64,000 nt of DNA, from assembly GCF_001955535.1 (NCBI RefSeq), contig NZ_MPVN01000001.1:1674001-1738000 (forward strand), given 5' to 3'. A program made the position numbers and the translations under genes. Below the pieces are notes generated by a model. It saw only the letters and a program-made list of their open reading frames with translations. It was not told where the DNA came from and ran no database searches. How positions within the stretch are numbered: the first letter of the stretch is position 1; the number at the start of each line of letters is the position of its first letter. Positions 18,623 through 27,717 of this stretch are shown piece by piece. The DNA comes from Paenibacillus sp. FSL H7-0326. Its GTDB lineage: Bacteria; Bacillota; Bacilli; Paenibacillales; Paenibacillaceae.

Positions 18623-19477
18623 TCAACTACGAACCTTCAATCTTTTCTTGATCTGTGTTGCTACGAGTTCAAGCACAATGGCAAAGGCCAGGATCAGATA
18701 AGTAATAAACCCGACCTCTCTTACATCATAGTAGAAGCTGCTCGCCATAAACATGTCGAAGCCAATACCACCAGCCCCAGCGGCTGCACCCATGGCAACA
18801 GCAACGGCAAAATTAATCTCGAAACGCATGAAGGTCCAAGAGATCAAGTACGACATGGAGGAAGGAATAACAGCCTGGAATACGATCTTCCACCAGCCGG
18901 CTCCACTTGCCTTCAAGGCTTCGATGACCCCTTTATCCAGCTCCTCGAACGACTCCGAGAACGCCTTGACCAAGTAGCTGACGGAGTGGAATGTCATCCC
19001 GATTACAGCAGCGACGCCTCCAAGCCCTGCAGCGACCGCAAATATTAATACCCACAGCACGGTCGGAACCGCCCGAATGAAGGATACGATCGCCTTCACC
19101 ACAACAGATACCGTCTTTGTGCTTAGATTTCTTGCTGCAAGCAGTGCCAGAAACAAGGCAATGACTCCGCCAAAGATCGTTGTCAGGAAGGCGAGTCCCA
19201 GCGTTATGCTGACTTGCTTCAATGCTTCCCCGAATGTAAAATGATTCATCTGCGGTTCTAGAAACATCGTTCTAATGGTCTCCCCTGTCGAGAGAACCGC
19301 ATCCCAGAACTGGAGATCTTTATAATCAAACGTCAAAAATCCGTAAATGGTAAGAATGAGCAGCACAACAAGGGTTGCTGTGATGACAAAGGACGACTTG
19401 TTGAAGGGCTTCGCCTTGATTCGCTGCTCAGGCATTGAATCCGTGCCTTTTCTTAACTCATAAGAAGAATGCTCCAT
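18623..19477 (-). CDS. phnE: Phosphonate ABC transporter permease PhnE (second copy)
   Basis: 284 residues with about 6 spans. The binding-protein-dependent permease loop is present (FSESFEELDKGVIEALKASGAG, WWKIVFQAVIPSSMS). It is the last gene of the C-P lyase locus; its ATG follows the previous permease stop by 2 bp. An internal ATG at 19435 is an alternative start. Two adjacent phnE genes are common in Firmicutes, and the two permeases are thought to form a heterodimer with PhnC. The substrate is phosphonate, or phosphite-like compounds, judged from the operon. Confidence 0.9.
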   Translation of the reverse strand: MEHSSYELRKGTDSMPEQRIKAKPFNKSSFVITATLVVLLILTIYGFLTFDYKDLQFWDAVLSTGETIRTMFLEPQMNHFTFGEALKQVSITLGLAFLTTIFGGVIALFLALLAARNLSTKTVSVVVKAIVSFIRAVPTVLWVLIFAVAAGLGGVAAVIGMTFHSVSYLVKAFSESFEELDKGVIEALKASGAGWWKIVFQAVIPSSMSYLISWTFMRFEINFAVAVAMGAAAGAGGIGFDMFMASSFYYDVREVGFITYLILAFAIVLELVATQIKKRLKVRS

Positions 19478-19479
19478 GA

Positions 19480-20265
19480 TTACAGAATAACCCTCCTCAC
19501 ATAGTTCGATATCGTCTCAATCAACAGGATCGTTACAACGATAACCAGGACGACGAGTGAGGCAGAGCTGTAATTAAGACTTTTGTAATACAGACTGAAC
19601 AAGAAGCCGATTCCTGTTCCTGTCAGAATACCGATAAGTGTTGCGTTCCGAATATTCGTCTCGACGGTAAACAGAATCCAGCTGATCATTTGCGGTATGC
19701 TGGAGGGGATCACCGATTTGAAAATGATGCATAAAAAGCTGGCCCCCGTTGCACGCAGCGCTTCAACAGAACTGTTGCTGACTTCATCTATCGATTCGAT
19801 AAAAGCCCTTGTCAAGAACCCGAAGGAGCCGAAGAACAAGGCAAAATATCCGGTAAGCACACTCTGGCCAAAGGATAGAAGCAGAATCATCGACCAGGCG
19901 GCAACATCAATATTCCGAAACAAAGTGGCAACAGAGCGGCCGATGAAGCTGAGCACACCGTCACCGCCCGTTGTCTGTGATCCCATGATCGCGAAGAACA
20001 GGGCAAAGCCAGCAGCAATTGTCGTTGCCGCTATCGACACAAGCAGTGTCTCAAGCAGTGAGGCAATGATGTCAGGCAGCTTGTCCATCGCTTCAGCGTT
20101 TGGATAGAAATTGGATACTGCCCACTCCGCTGCCTTAGGCACTGAGGTGAAGCCCTTGACTACGTCATATTCAGTAATGATGATCGCGCAGATGGTAAGA
20201 ACGAGAATCAAAGCACAATAGATCAGGGAGTTTCTTCTTTTTCGAGCAAAGAAATTAACCTGCAT
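19480..20265 (-). CDS. phnE: Phosphonate ABC transporter permease PhnE (first copy)
   Basis: 261 residues from ATG 20265, chosen for GGAGGAAG upstream; the frame is open 108 bases further but overlaps phnC heavily. Membrane spans begin at about residue 12. The conserved permease loop ESIDEVSNSSVEALRATGAS and IIFKSVIPSSIPQ identifies it. It overlaps phnC by 11 bp, consistent with translational coupling. It forms the channel with the second PhnE and works with binding protein PhnD. Confidence 0.9.
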   Translation of the reverse strand: MQVNFFARKRRNSLIYCALILVLTICAIIITEYDVVKGFTSVPKAAEWAVSNFYPNAEAMDKLPDIIASLLETLLVSIAATTIAAGFALFFAIMGSQTTGGDGVLSFIGRSVATLFRNIDVAAWSMILLLSFGQSVLTGYFALFFGSFGFLTRAFIESIDEVSNSSVEALRATGASFLCIIFKSVIPSSIPQMISWILFTVETNIRNATLIGILTGTGIGFLFSLYYKSLNYSSASLVVLVIVVTILLIETISNYVRRVIL

Positions 20266-21052
20266 ACTGACTTCCTCCGTCAGCCGACATATACTCCGTA
20301 AGCCTCGAGCCATAGATAAGTTGAAGCTCTTCTGGTCCGACTCCAGCAGGCAAGCCGTCATATACGATCTCACCCTTGTTGACCCCGATGATCCGGTCCG
20401 AATATTTCAAGGCAACATCGACCTGATGAAGATTGACAAGTACCGTAATTCCCATGGAGGAACAAATACTGCGAAGGTGCTCCATAATGGTCTGGGATGC
20501 ATTCGGATCAAGTGAAGCAATCGGCTCATCACATAGCAGCAGCTTCGGATCCTGGATGAGTGCACGTGCAATGCCTACTCTCTGCTTCTGCCCGCCGCTC
20601 AGCTGATCACAGCGCTTGTAGATTTGCTTCTCCAGTCCAAGCATCTGTAATATGGCATAGGCCTGTCTCTTCTCTTGCTCAGAATAAAGGCCAAGTATAC
20701 CGGCAAACGTTGACTTATAGCCTAGCCTTCCATGCAGCACATTCTCAATGACGCTTAAACGCTCCACAAGATTATAATGCTGAAAAATCATGCCGATTCG
20801 GGTTCTAAGCTGCTTTAGCTCACTCTTCTTGAGACGGTTTACATTCTGTCCATCAAATACAATATCTCCGCTGCTTGAATCGATCATTCGATTAATACAC
20901 CGAAGAAGCGTCGATTTCCCTGCTCCAGAAGGACCGATAATAGATACGAATTCTCCGCTGTTCACTGTAAAATTCACGTTGGTCAGTGCTTTCGTATCTT
21001 GGCCATATTGCTTGTGCACCTCATTCAGCTGAAGTAACTTCGTCATAGCCAT
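20255..21052 (-). CDS. phnC: Phosphonate ABC transporter ATP-binding protein PhnC
   Basis: 265 residues. Walker A GPSGAGKS, Q-loop MIFQHYNLVERLSVIENVLHG (a PhnC hallmark), signature LSGGQKQRVGIARAL, Walker B LLLCDEPIASLDP and the switch NLHQVDVAL. AGGAGG precedes two in-frame ATGs (21052, 21046); the second has the more usual spacing. It energises phosphonate import through the two PhnE proteins. It lies 44 bp downstream of phnD. Confidence 0.93.
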   Translation of the reverse strand: MAMTKLLQLNEVHKQYGQDTKALTNVNFTVNSGEFVSIIGPSGAGKSTLLRCINRMIDSSSGDIVFDGQNVNRLKKSELKQLRTRIGMIFQHYNLVERLSVIENVLHGRLGYKSTFAGILGLYSEQEKRQAYAILQMLGLEKQIYKRCDQLSGGQKQRVGIARALIQDPKLLLCDEPIASLDPNASQTIMEHLRSICSSMGITVLVNLHQVDVALKYSDRIIGVNKGEIVYDGLPAGVGPEELQLIYGSRLTEYMSADGGSQYAG

Positions 21053-21096
21053 GCAGCCTCCTAACTCTCAACTTACATTCCTTGATTATTCATTCA

Positions 21097-22143
21097 TTAC
21101 AGACCCGATAATTCTCGAATTGGATTAAACCACTCATCTTCCACAGGCAGGAATTTCTCATCCCCTGACTTCTTCTTGAACAAACCGGAAGCTTCGGAAT
21201 CCACAGGCAGGAAGATCTTATCATTGTTTGTCACTTTCTCTGAAGTAAACAGCTCCTCAAGCTTGGCAATATCCTCTTCACTTACGGTATCGGTGTTCAC
21301 TACAAAAGGAGAATTCAGGACTGGCGTAACCGAAATTAGTGAAAATTGCTCACCTGAAAGTGTATTGAACGGCTCGGCTGCATCGTCTTTTACGGTATAT
21401 ACCGCGCCCGGCTTATTCGCTTCACCTTCTGTAAGCTCCACATAATTGGACACACAGGTATCACAGAAAGCAGCTACATCTGCTTTGCCTGTAAGCAGGT
21501 TCACGGCTGAGCCCTGATGGGAGCCGCCAAACAGCACCTCTTTGAAGAATTGATCATCTCCGCCCATCAGCAAATCTTCTTCTGTCAAATCTTTATATTG
21601 TTCCTGTCCGCTGAAATACGTAATAATGCCAGAGGACGGAACTTTGAAGCCGGAGGTTGAAGAGTTGGATACAAAGGAAAACTTCTTGCCGGCAATTTCA
21701 TCAATGGCGAATTGATCGCCGCTCTTATAAGCTTCTTCCTCTCCTTTTTTGACACTCAGCCAGCTGTAGTACACCGCATCCTCCAGCGTACCCGACTCTC
21801 CACTTGGAACGACTAAAGGCAGCACCTTTTCATTCTTGGTGTGAGCCTCGATATAGCCTTGAGGACCCATAAAAGCAAGATCCGCATTTCCATTCGTAAT
21901 CGCCTCAATGGCGATGATATAGTCTGTAGTCGTTTGATGTTCGACTTTCTTGCCGGTTGCTTCCTCTATAATTCTACCGAACTCTTCCCTCGCATCCTTG
22001 AGATCCGCTCCGGATTCATTGGGATACCATACAAAAGTCAGCGTGTCCTTGGAATCTGCAGAAGTACCCTCTCCCCCGTTCCCGCAGCCTGCCAAGACCA
22101 CGACAAGTGTCAGAATTAATACAACAGCTAACGATTTCTTCAT
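21097..22143 (-). CDS. phnD: Phosphonate-binding lipoprotein PhnD
   Basis: 348 residues from ATG 22143, chosen for GGGAGGG upstream and a signal peptide starting there, with lipobox LAGC. The mature protein has the PhnD/SsuA fold: FVWYPNES at the N-terminus, DLAFMGPQGYIEAH (ligand-pocket strand), FVSNSSTSGFKVPSSGI and FGGSHQGSAVNLLTGKADVAAFC. It captures phosphonates for the PhnC/PhnE importer. The 83-bp gap to phnL is the largest within the operon's second half and may hold an internal promoter, though none is clear. Confidence 0.92.
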   Translation of the reverse strand: MKKSLAVVLILTLVVVLAGCGNGGEGTSADSKDTLTFVWYPNESGADLKDAREEFGRIIEEATGKKVEHQTTTDYIIAIEAITNGNADLAFMGPQGYIEAHTKNEKVLPLVVPSGESGTLEDAVYYSWLSVKKGEEEAYKSGDQFAIDEIAGKKFSFVSNSSTSGFKVPSSGIITYFSGQEQYKDLTEEDLLMGGDDQFFKEVLFGGSHQGSAVNLLTGKADVAAFCDTCVSNYVELTEGEANKPGAVYTVKDDAAEPFNTLSGEQFSLISVTPVLNSPFVVNTDTVSEEDIAKLEELFTSEKVTNNDKIFLPVDSEASGLFKKKSGDEKFLPVEDEWFNPIRELSGL

Positions 22144-22226
22144 CCTATACCCTCCCGAAATAAATACGATTAACATACATACATATATCGATATTTTCCA
22201 TCAGATTCAGATGATTAAATAACATT

Positions 22227-22937
22227 TCAATTCAATGTACCTTGGAAGGAGCCTTCGGTAATTCGGTACTCCCTGGTGCAGAGGCTGTCCATAAATTCCA
22301 GGTCGTGAAAAATGCCCAGCATGGTCGTCCCCTCCTGCATCAGCTGCTCAATCAGCATCTTCACTCTGAGCTTCGAGGCTTCATCGAGACTTGCCGTCGG
22401 CTCATCCAGCAGCAGAAGCCGGGGACGCTTCACCATTGCTCTAGCAATGTTCAGCCTGAGCTTCTCACCTCCGGAGAAGGTTGCTGGGTAGCTGTTCCAG
22501 AGCTCCTCATCCAGCTCGAAGTGAGTCAGCATCTTCACTGCTTCGACTTCCGCATAGTCCGAGTCATGTCCCATCTCAAGCACCGCCTCACGTACCAGCT
22601 GCTTCGCAGAGGTTCTGGGCATCACGTTCAGAAATTGAGACACATAGCCGATCTCAGATCGGCGAAGCTGGCTGATCATTCTCTCCGGCACCGCAGCCAG
22701 GTTGATCCTGCCAAATTGTGCTGAATCATACCAGATCTCCCCTTCCCCAGGCAGATAGGTTCTGTATATGCATCTCAGAATCGTCGACTTCCCGCTTCCA
22801 CTCTTTCCCGTTATACCAACGAACTCTCCTTCCTTCACATGAAGATTGATATGATGAAGTGCTTCAATCTGCTGATTCATGTGATGCAGTGTAAAGGATT
22901 TTGACAGTCCTTCAATGGACAGCAGGTGTTGTGTCAT
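22227..22937 (-). CDS. phnL: C-P lyase pathway ABC-type protein PhnL
   Basis: 236 residues. Walker A GKSGSGKS, the PhnL-type Q-loop IGYVSQFLNVMPRTSA, signature FSGGEKLRLNIARAM and Walker B LLLLDEPTASLD. PhnL is part of the C-P lyase machinery and is required with PhnGHIJ for making the ribose 1-(triphosphate) phosphonate intermediate; it is not a transporter ATPase. GGAGGAGGAAGGG lies just before ATG. The gene order here (phnM before phnL) differs from E. coli. Confidence 0.92.
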   Translation of the reverse strand: MTQHLLSIEGLSKSFTLHHMNQQIEALHHINLHVKEGEFVGITGKSGSGKSTILRCIYRTYLPGEGEIWYDSAQFGRINLAAVPERMISQLRRSEIGYVSQFLNVMPRTSAKQLVREAVLEMGHDSDYAEVEAVKMLTHFELDEELWNSYPATFSGGEKLRLNIARAMVKRPRLLLLDEPTASLDEASKLRVKMLIEQLMQEGTTMLGIFHDLEFMDSLCTREYRITEGSFQGTLN

Positions 22938-22980
22938 CCCTTCCTCCTCCTATTTCCCTATATTAATCGCTCCTATGAAC

Positions 22981-24162
22981 CTAAATCCGATAATTCGTTT
23001 GCTGAATAAGCTTACCGTCGACCATCACGGTCGTAATCACCGGAAATTGATCCGGCTCAAGACGCTCGATAATTAGCAAGTCTGCTTTTTTACCAATCTT
23101 AATGGAGCCGACTTCCTCATCAATTTGTACAGCTCTTGCAGGATTCAGGCTGACCAGCTTAAACATCTCCACGAGATCTGTGTCCAGCTCACTCGCCAAT
23201 TGAAAGACCGCATGCAGCATGGAAGCCGGATAATAATCGCTGCACAGAACATCGATGACACCCTCACTAACAGCCTGCTGAGCAGACAAATTGCCGCTGT
23301 GCGATCCGCCCAATATGACATTAGGTGCCCCTGCGATGGTGTACATCCCTCTGTTCTTGGCTTCACGTGCAATTTCTAGCGTAATCGGAAATTCACTGAT
23401 GGTTGCTCCGAAGCTCTGTACCAGCTCCAGCTTGTCCAGCGAGTCGTCGTCATGGGATGCAATGGCAATGCCTCGCGAGGCCGCTAGTTCTGCAATCTCT
23501 CTGATGCTCTCTGCCGTCAATTTCTCCTTCGTCTGATGGTTAGCAATCAGCACGCTCAGTCCTTCGTCCGTCACATCATCGTAGCCGCGAATCGTTTTCT
23601 TATAGACCTCCAGGTCCCTGTATTGTCCTTGTCCAGGGGTATGATCCATGAATGAGACCAGATGTACTTTATCCTCTTTAATGTAGGTTTTCAGATTATC
23701 TACCTGGCTGAGATTATCGATCTCGAAGCGAGCATGGAAGCGATGGCGAATCAAATGCTTCTCATAGTGTGTCTGATTAATCAGCTCGAGCAGCTTGCGC
23801 ACATTCTCGGGCTCTCGAATGGGTCGGTACTTGTAATCAGCTGATTTGAAGATGGATAATGAATGATACATCGTCGTGATGCCGTGCGAGATCAGCTCCT
23901 TCTCTGTTTCCCTCAGACTCAGGCCAAAATGAATAAGCGACGTGGGCCGAGGAGCCGTCATGTGCTCAATATAATCGGAATGAATATCAATCATGCCCGG
24001 CGTGACATAACCGCCTTTCGCATCTATAATCTCCGCATCGGATCGGTGTACTTCCTCCCCTGCAGGAACCAATCCTGCAATCCGCCCATGTTCTATCAGA
24101 AGGTCATAGCCCTCGAGAAGAGCCTCCTCTGTCACAATAATTCCACCTGTAATCACATACAT
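22981..24162 (-). CDS. phnM: PhnM, alpha-D-ribose 1-methylphosphonate 5-triphosphate diphosphatase
   Basis: 393 residues from ATG 24162 (GGGAG upstream); an earlier in-frame start at 24189 is less likely. Amidohydrolase fold with GYVTPGMIDIHSDYIEH (metal ligands), SLIHFGLS, HRFHARFE, SFMDHTPGQGQY, IASHDDDS and SDYYPASML. It removes pyrophosphate from the phosphonate-ribose triphosphate made by PhnGHIL, giving the 5-phosphate substrate of PhnJ. Length matches E. coli PhnM (about 380). Confidence 0.93.
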   Translation of the reverse strand: MYVITGGIIVTEEALLEGYDLLIEHGRIAGLVPAGEEVHRSDAEIIDAKGGYVTPGMIDIHSDYIEHMTAPRPTSLIHFGLSLRETEKELISHGITTMYHSLSIFKSADYKYRPIREPENVRKLLELINQTHYEKHLIRHRFHARFEIDNLSQVDNLKTYIKEDKVHLVSFMDHTPGQGQYRDLEVYKKTIRGYDDVTDEGLSVLIANHQTKEKLTAESIREIAELAASRGIAIASHDDDSLDKLELVQSFGATISEFPITLEIAREAKNRGMYTIAGAPNVILGGSHSGNLSAQQAVSEGVIDVLCSDYYPASMLHAVFQLASELDTDLVEMFKLVSLNPARAVQIDEEVGSIKIGKKADLLIIERLEPDQFPVITTVMVDGKLIQQTNYRI

Positions 24163-24226
24163 AGGAACGACTCCCTTCCCCATTTTCATTACGATCCTTC
24201 AATTCTTACGATCATCCTTGCATTCC

Positions 24227-25072
24227 TTACAATAACGAGTGAACGAGCTGCTGTGTGTACGCATGCTGAGGATCTTCCAGAATTTGATCCGTTAAGCCCT
24301 GTTCAATAATCTGTCCGTCCAGCATGACCAGGGTGCGGTCGGCCAGCATGCGAATGACTCCCAGATCATGGGATACCAGCAGAATGCTGATATTCAGCTC
24401 TCTCTGCAAATGCTTGATCAGATCAAGCACACTCGCCTGCACGGACAAATCAAGCCCTGTCGTCACTTCATCGAGCAGAAGAATCGGCGGATTGTTAGAT
24501 AATGCCTTCGCAATCTGAACTCTCTGCTGCATTCCGCCAGAGAAGTTCTCAGGTGCTTCCTTCATACGATACACAGGAATATGAACCTTCGTGAGCAGCT
24601 CACTCCCGCGTTCCTCCATTGTACGCACATGGCGGCTTCCTGCTGCGATCATCTTCTCTGCAATATTGCCGATGGAAGAGAACCGAAGCCGCAGACCGAG
24701 CACCGGATTCTGGTATACCTTGCCCATCAGCTGATTGCGGATGTATCTTTTTTGCTGAGAAGACTCCTCGAACAGATTGAATGAACCGTCCTTGTACACG
24801 CTAAGTATGGCTTCCCCGCTGGTGACCTCCTGATCAAAATACAGGCATTTCATCAGTGTGGATTTACCGCTGCCGCTCTCTCCAACGATCCCCAGCACTT
24901 CCCCTGGATACAGATCAAAGCTGATGTCCCGGCAGGAATACACGGTCCCGCAAACCGGACAATAGTTACGGTCGAGCTGTCTGTCTGCCGAATTACTGCA
25001 TCTCGTGCAGCCCGTACCAAATTGCTTATTCAATTCTCGTATTTTCAAAATAGGCTCATCTGCAGCATGCAT
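24227..25072 (-). CDS. phnK: C-P lyase ABC-type protein PhnK with a four-cysteine insertion
   Basis: 281 residues. PhnK markers: SFDLYPGEVLGIVGESGSGKST (Walker A), KVYQNPVLGLR, FSGGMQQRVQIAKAL, LLLDEVTTGLD and SHDLGVIRMLADRTLVM. PhnK binds the PhnGHIJ core and hydrolyses ATP. Between the first beta strand and the Walker A region there is an insert with Cys22, Cys25, Cys38 and Cys41 (CTRC...CPVC), absent from the E. coli protein as I recall it, and looking like a zinc or Fe-S knuckle. The ribosome site GGGGGGAGAGGG precedes ATG. Confidence 0.92.
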   Translation of the reverse strand: MHAADEPILKIRELNKQFGTGCTRCSNSADRQLDRNYCPVCGTVYSCRDISFDLYPGEVLGIVGESGSGKSTLMKCLYFDQEVTSGEAILSVYKDGSFNLFEESSQQKRYIRNQLMGKVYQNPVLGLRLRFSSIGNIAEKMIAAGSRHVRTMEERGSELLTKVHIPVYRMKEAPENFSGGMQQRVQIAKALSNNPPILLLDEVTTGLDLSVQASVLDLIKHLQRELNISILLVSHDLGVIRMLADRTLVMLDGQIIEQGLTDQILEDPQHAYTQQLVHSLL

Positions 25073-25091
25073 CGCCCTCTCCCCCTCTTCA

Positions 25092-25952
25092 TCAGCGTCT
25101 TTCCTCTATATAAGCACTCTGCTCATTTTTTCTAGCCAGGCAGTAGCTGGTATCATTACATTGATAATATGTCGTCTCTGTATCTGCATCGTACAGCTCA
25201 TCCATAAACACATGCTCAGCTCCGCACTGAACACATTGGACGCCAATGAAGCTCTCCGGTGCAAACGGTACATCCTCGAAATCCAGTGACTTCACTGTGG
25301 TGTAAGGCGGTACAGCGTAGATCTTCTTCTCCCTGCCGGCACCGAGAAGAATAAGCGCCTTAGAGCTGTCCAGCTTCGGATTATCAAATTTGGGGATCGG
25401 GCTTGGCGCCATAACATAGCGATCCTGCACCATAACCGGATGGTCGGCACCGGTTGATATACCTCCATACTTCACAATCTGCTCGAACAACATCAGCCAG
25501 GCTCCGCTGTACTCCTTCTCCCCATGAAGCCGTTTCGTCTGCAGCTCGCTGGACTCGTAAGCACGAAGTGGTTCAGGCATAGGGACCTGAAGTATTAATA
25601 TTTGTCCTTCCTGAAGCGGCACCTCTGGTACCCGGTGGCGGGATTGAATCAGTGTCGCTTCTTCCGTATCGTCAACGGTCTGTATGCCGGTCGTCTTCTG
25701 AATCAGCTTCTTGATGCTGACCGCATTAACCGATTCATCCGAGCCTTGGTCAATCACTTTAAGCTTGTCAGCTTGACCGATAAGCGACAGTGTGAGCTGT
25801 AACCCTCCAGTCCCCCAACCCCGTCCGATAGGCATTTCTCTTGAAGCAAATGGAACCTGATACCCCGGAATGGCGATCGCCTTCAAGGTCGCCCGGCGAA
25901 TTTCCCGTTTCGATCCTTCATCCAGAAAAGCGAAATTATAGGCATTATGCAT
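25092..25952 (-). CDS. phnJ: C-P lyase catalytic subunit PhnJ (radical SAM)
   Basis: 286 residues from ATG 25952 (AGAGGAGAA upstream). The N-terminus NFAFLDEGSKREIRRATLKA and the motif GRGWGTGGLQLTLS are PhnJ-specific. The cluster ligands CX2CX21CX5C fall at Cys240, Cys243, Cys265 and Cys271, almost exactly the E. coli positions. In the family three bind the 4Fe-4S cluster and the last carries the thiyl radical. It splits the C-P bond of ribose-1-phosphonate 5-phosphate to an alkane plus 5-phosphoribosyl 1,2-cyclic phosphate. Overlaps the phnI end by 8 bp. All key residues are intact. Confidence 0.95.
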   Translation of the reverse strand: MHNAYNFAFLDEGSKREIRRATLKAIAIPGYQVPFASREMPIGRGWGTGGLQLTLSLIGQADKLKVIDQGSDESVNAVSIKKLIQKTTGIQTVDDTEEATLIQSRHRVPEVPLQEGQILILQVPMPEPLRAYESSELQTKRLHGEKEYSGAWLMLFEQIVKYGGISTGADHPVMVQDRYVMAPSPIPKFDNPKLDSSKALILLGAGREKKIYAVPPYTTVKSLDFEDVPFAPESFIGVQCVQCGAEHVFMDELYDADTETTYYQCNDTSYCLARKNEQSAYIEERR

Positions 25953-27114
25953 ATTGATTCTCCTCTGCGGCGCTGGATTCAGCTGCCTTTCTGATCTTGC
26001 GCACATCATTCAGTTTGGATTGGAATGTGACGTAATGCGGCATTTTCAAATGAGAGATAAATCCGGTCGATTCCACCGAATCGATATGATAGAGCACAAA
26101 CTCTTCATTCTGTGTTGGAATGGTCTTGTCACCAGCCTCCAGGCTCTTGTCCAGAATACTCATTGCAATAGCCTTCGTCTCGTTCTGGCCGTAGCATAAT
26201 CCGTAACCGAAGTCGAACTCCAGCTCCTTCTTCCCATGCTCCTTATCTACCGTGCTTGGAACAAGCATCTCCACCTCTGTAACCTGGATGTCTCCAATGT
26301 AATAAGCATCCTCCTCGTCTTCATCACCCTCAAAAGGACTGTTTACATAAACAGGGAGATGCCCTACCCGCAGCTCGCCCACGGTGGGATGCACCATGCC
26401 ATAACCTCGAATAACTGCATAAGCTAGGGAGGTTACCGCACCCGTCTGTCCACGGGACAAGATCTGCAGCTTCTCACTGCGGCTGGCCGGAAAAGCCAGG
26501 CTCGTCCGTGTCACATCATCCGGCTCGGTATGATCTGGCGGACATTCTGGAATCAGACCTTCCCGGCGAAGGTAATCAAGCACTTTGGGAAGCTGACCAT
26601 CCTCAATGTCTTCAAAGGTATTCACAGCATTTGTCTCTGGATGTGCACCTGCCTCTGTTTCCGTTTGCTTAGAAAACGCAGCAAGCCATTCTCGAATGTC
26701 GGTGTCTGTCTCTTCCCGCAATTCGAAATCGAGCAGCCGGTGGGAGTAATCCGTCGTCGCTCCAAGGATCTGCCCGCCTGGAATGTCCTTAAATGATGCC
26801 GATATTCTGCGCTCTACCCGCATTTGATCGGATGTGACCACCTGGGAGTAGGCTTTGCGCGGCAGAGTGGAGCGGTAGGCTCTTAGCAGAAATACTGCCT
26901 CCTCGGGATTCCCCTCTGCCTGCTTAATGGCAAGTGCCGCGAGGGATTCACTATACATACTGCTCTCAGACATCACTTGATCGATGAGACCCCGCATTCC
27001 GGCCTCAATGTGTGAGGTGGACAGCGTCTGTCCTCGCTTCACCCGTTCGTATTGAAGACGCCGAAGCGATTCCTCAATCGCCATCGTGCCCCCTTTGACC
27101 GCAACGTATCCCAT
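25945..27114 (-). CDS. phnI: C-P lyase core subunit PhnI
   Basis: 389 residues. It starts MGYVAVKGG, as PhnI proteins do, at the ATG directly after the phnH stop, with AAGGAGG inside the end of phnH. Other family features are SFKDIPGGQILGATTDYSHRLLDFEL, a charged middle segment and LPHYV-like sequence near the C-terminus (HLKMPHYVTFQSKL). PhnI, with PhnG, PhnH and PhnL, swaps the adenine of ATP for phosphonate. On its own the family protein has nucleosidase activity. The C-terminus overlaps phnJ. Confidence 0.93.
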   Translation of the reverse strand: MGYVAVKGGTMAIEESLRRLQYERVKRGQTLSTSHIEAGMRGLIDQVMSESSMYSESLAALAIKQAEGNPEEAVFLLRAYRSTLPRKAYSQVVTSDQMRVERRISASFKDIPGGQILGATTDYSHRLLDFELREETDTDIREWLAAFSKQTETEAGAHPETNAVNTFEDIEDGQLPKVLDYLRREGLIPECPPDHTEPDDVTRTSLAFPASRSEKLQILSRGQTGAVTSLAYAVIRGYGMVHPTVGELRVGHLPVYVNSPFEGDEDEEDAYYIGDIQVTEVEMLVPSTVDKEHGKKELEFDFGYGLCYGQNETKAIAMSILDKSLEAGDKTIPTQNEEFVLYHIDSVESTGFISHLKMPHYVTFQSKLNDVRKIRKAAESSAAEENQYA

Positions 27115-27705
27115 TTAATGCACCTCCTTCTCCATTTGAGTCGTTCTTGGTAAAGCCAATACTCGATGAGAACCATCGGCGAATATCATATCGACACCGA
27201 GTGGAAATTCTGCATTCCGCTCCGCACGAACCGCCTCCCAGTCGCCTGTGGTTTGCATTTCGCACATCGTATATTGATCGATTCCAGGCCCTCGAAGTAA
27301 GCGGCGCTCTCCTCCAACGACGTTAGGCAGCTCTGCGATCAGTGTTGCCGACAGGTGCGGATCGTTCATCTCTCCCATTCTGGCGAGCTTCAGTGCTTCA
27401 GACAGGCTGCCGGGGACCGCGGTATGTGTAACGAATATATAATCTGCTTCCTGCACCTCTGCTCGTTTGGCATAAGTCAGACGGCTGATGTGCTGTGTCA
27501 GCTCGTCCTCGTTGTCCCCAATGACCTTAAAGGTCACTTCTGTATCCAGAAGCATTCTCGCGAGCACCAAGGTGACACCATAGCAGTCTGCTCTATGATC
27601 CAGCTTACGGGCAGCATCAGACAGATCCTGTATGGTTCCCGGTCTCGATAATGCATCTACTACTCTTCGATAAGCCTGCTGTATGTCATGAACTTGATTC
27701 AGCAT
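27115..27705 (-). CDS. phnH: C-P lyase core subunit PhnH
   Basis: 196 residues. PhnH start pattern AYRRVVDALSRPGTI, then DNEDELTQHISRLTY, LRGPGID, RNAEFPLGVDMIFADGSHRVLALPRTT. It is a dimeric core subunit of the PhnGHIJ complex. The stop codon abuts the phnI start. GGGGGAG precedes ATG 27705. Confidence 0.92.
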   Translation of the reverse strand: MLNQVHDIQQAYRRVVDALSRPGTIQDLSDAARKLDHRADCYGVTLVLARMLLDTEVTFKVIGDNEDELTQHISRLTYAKRAEVQEADYIFVTHTAVPGSLSEALKLARMGEMNDPHLSATLIAELPNVVGGERRLLRGPGIDQYTMCEMQTTGDWEAVRAERNAEFPLGVDMIFADGSHRVLALPRTTQMEKEVH

Positions 27706-27717
27706 ATCTGCTCCCCC

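Noticed and set aside
22144..22226. Separate Pho-regulated promoter before phnD
   Set aside because: The 83-bp gap has A+T-rich DNA but no convincing PhoP repeats or -35/-10 pair.
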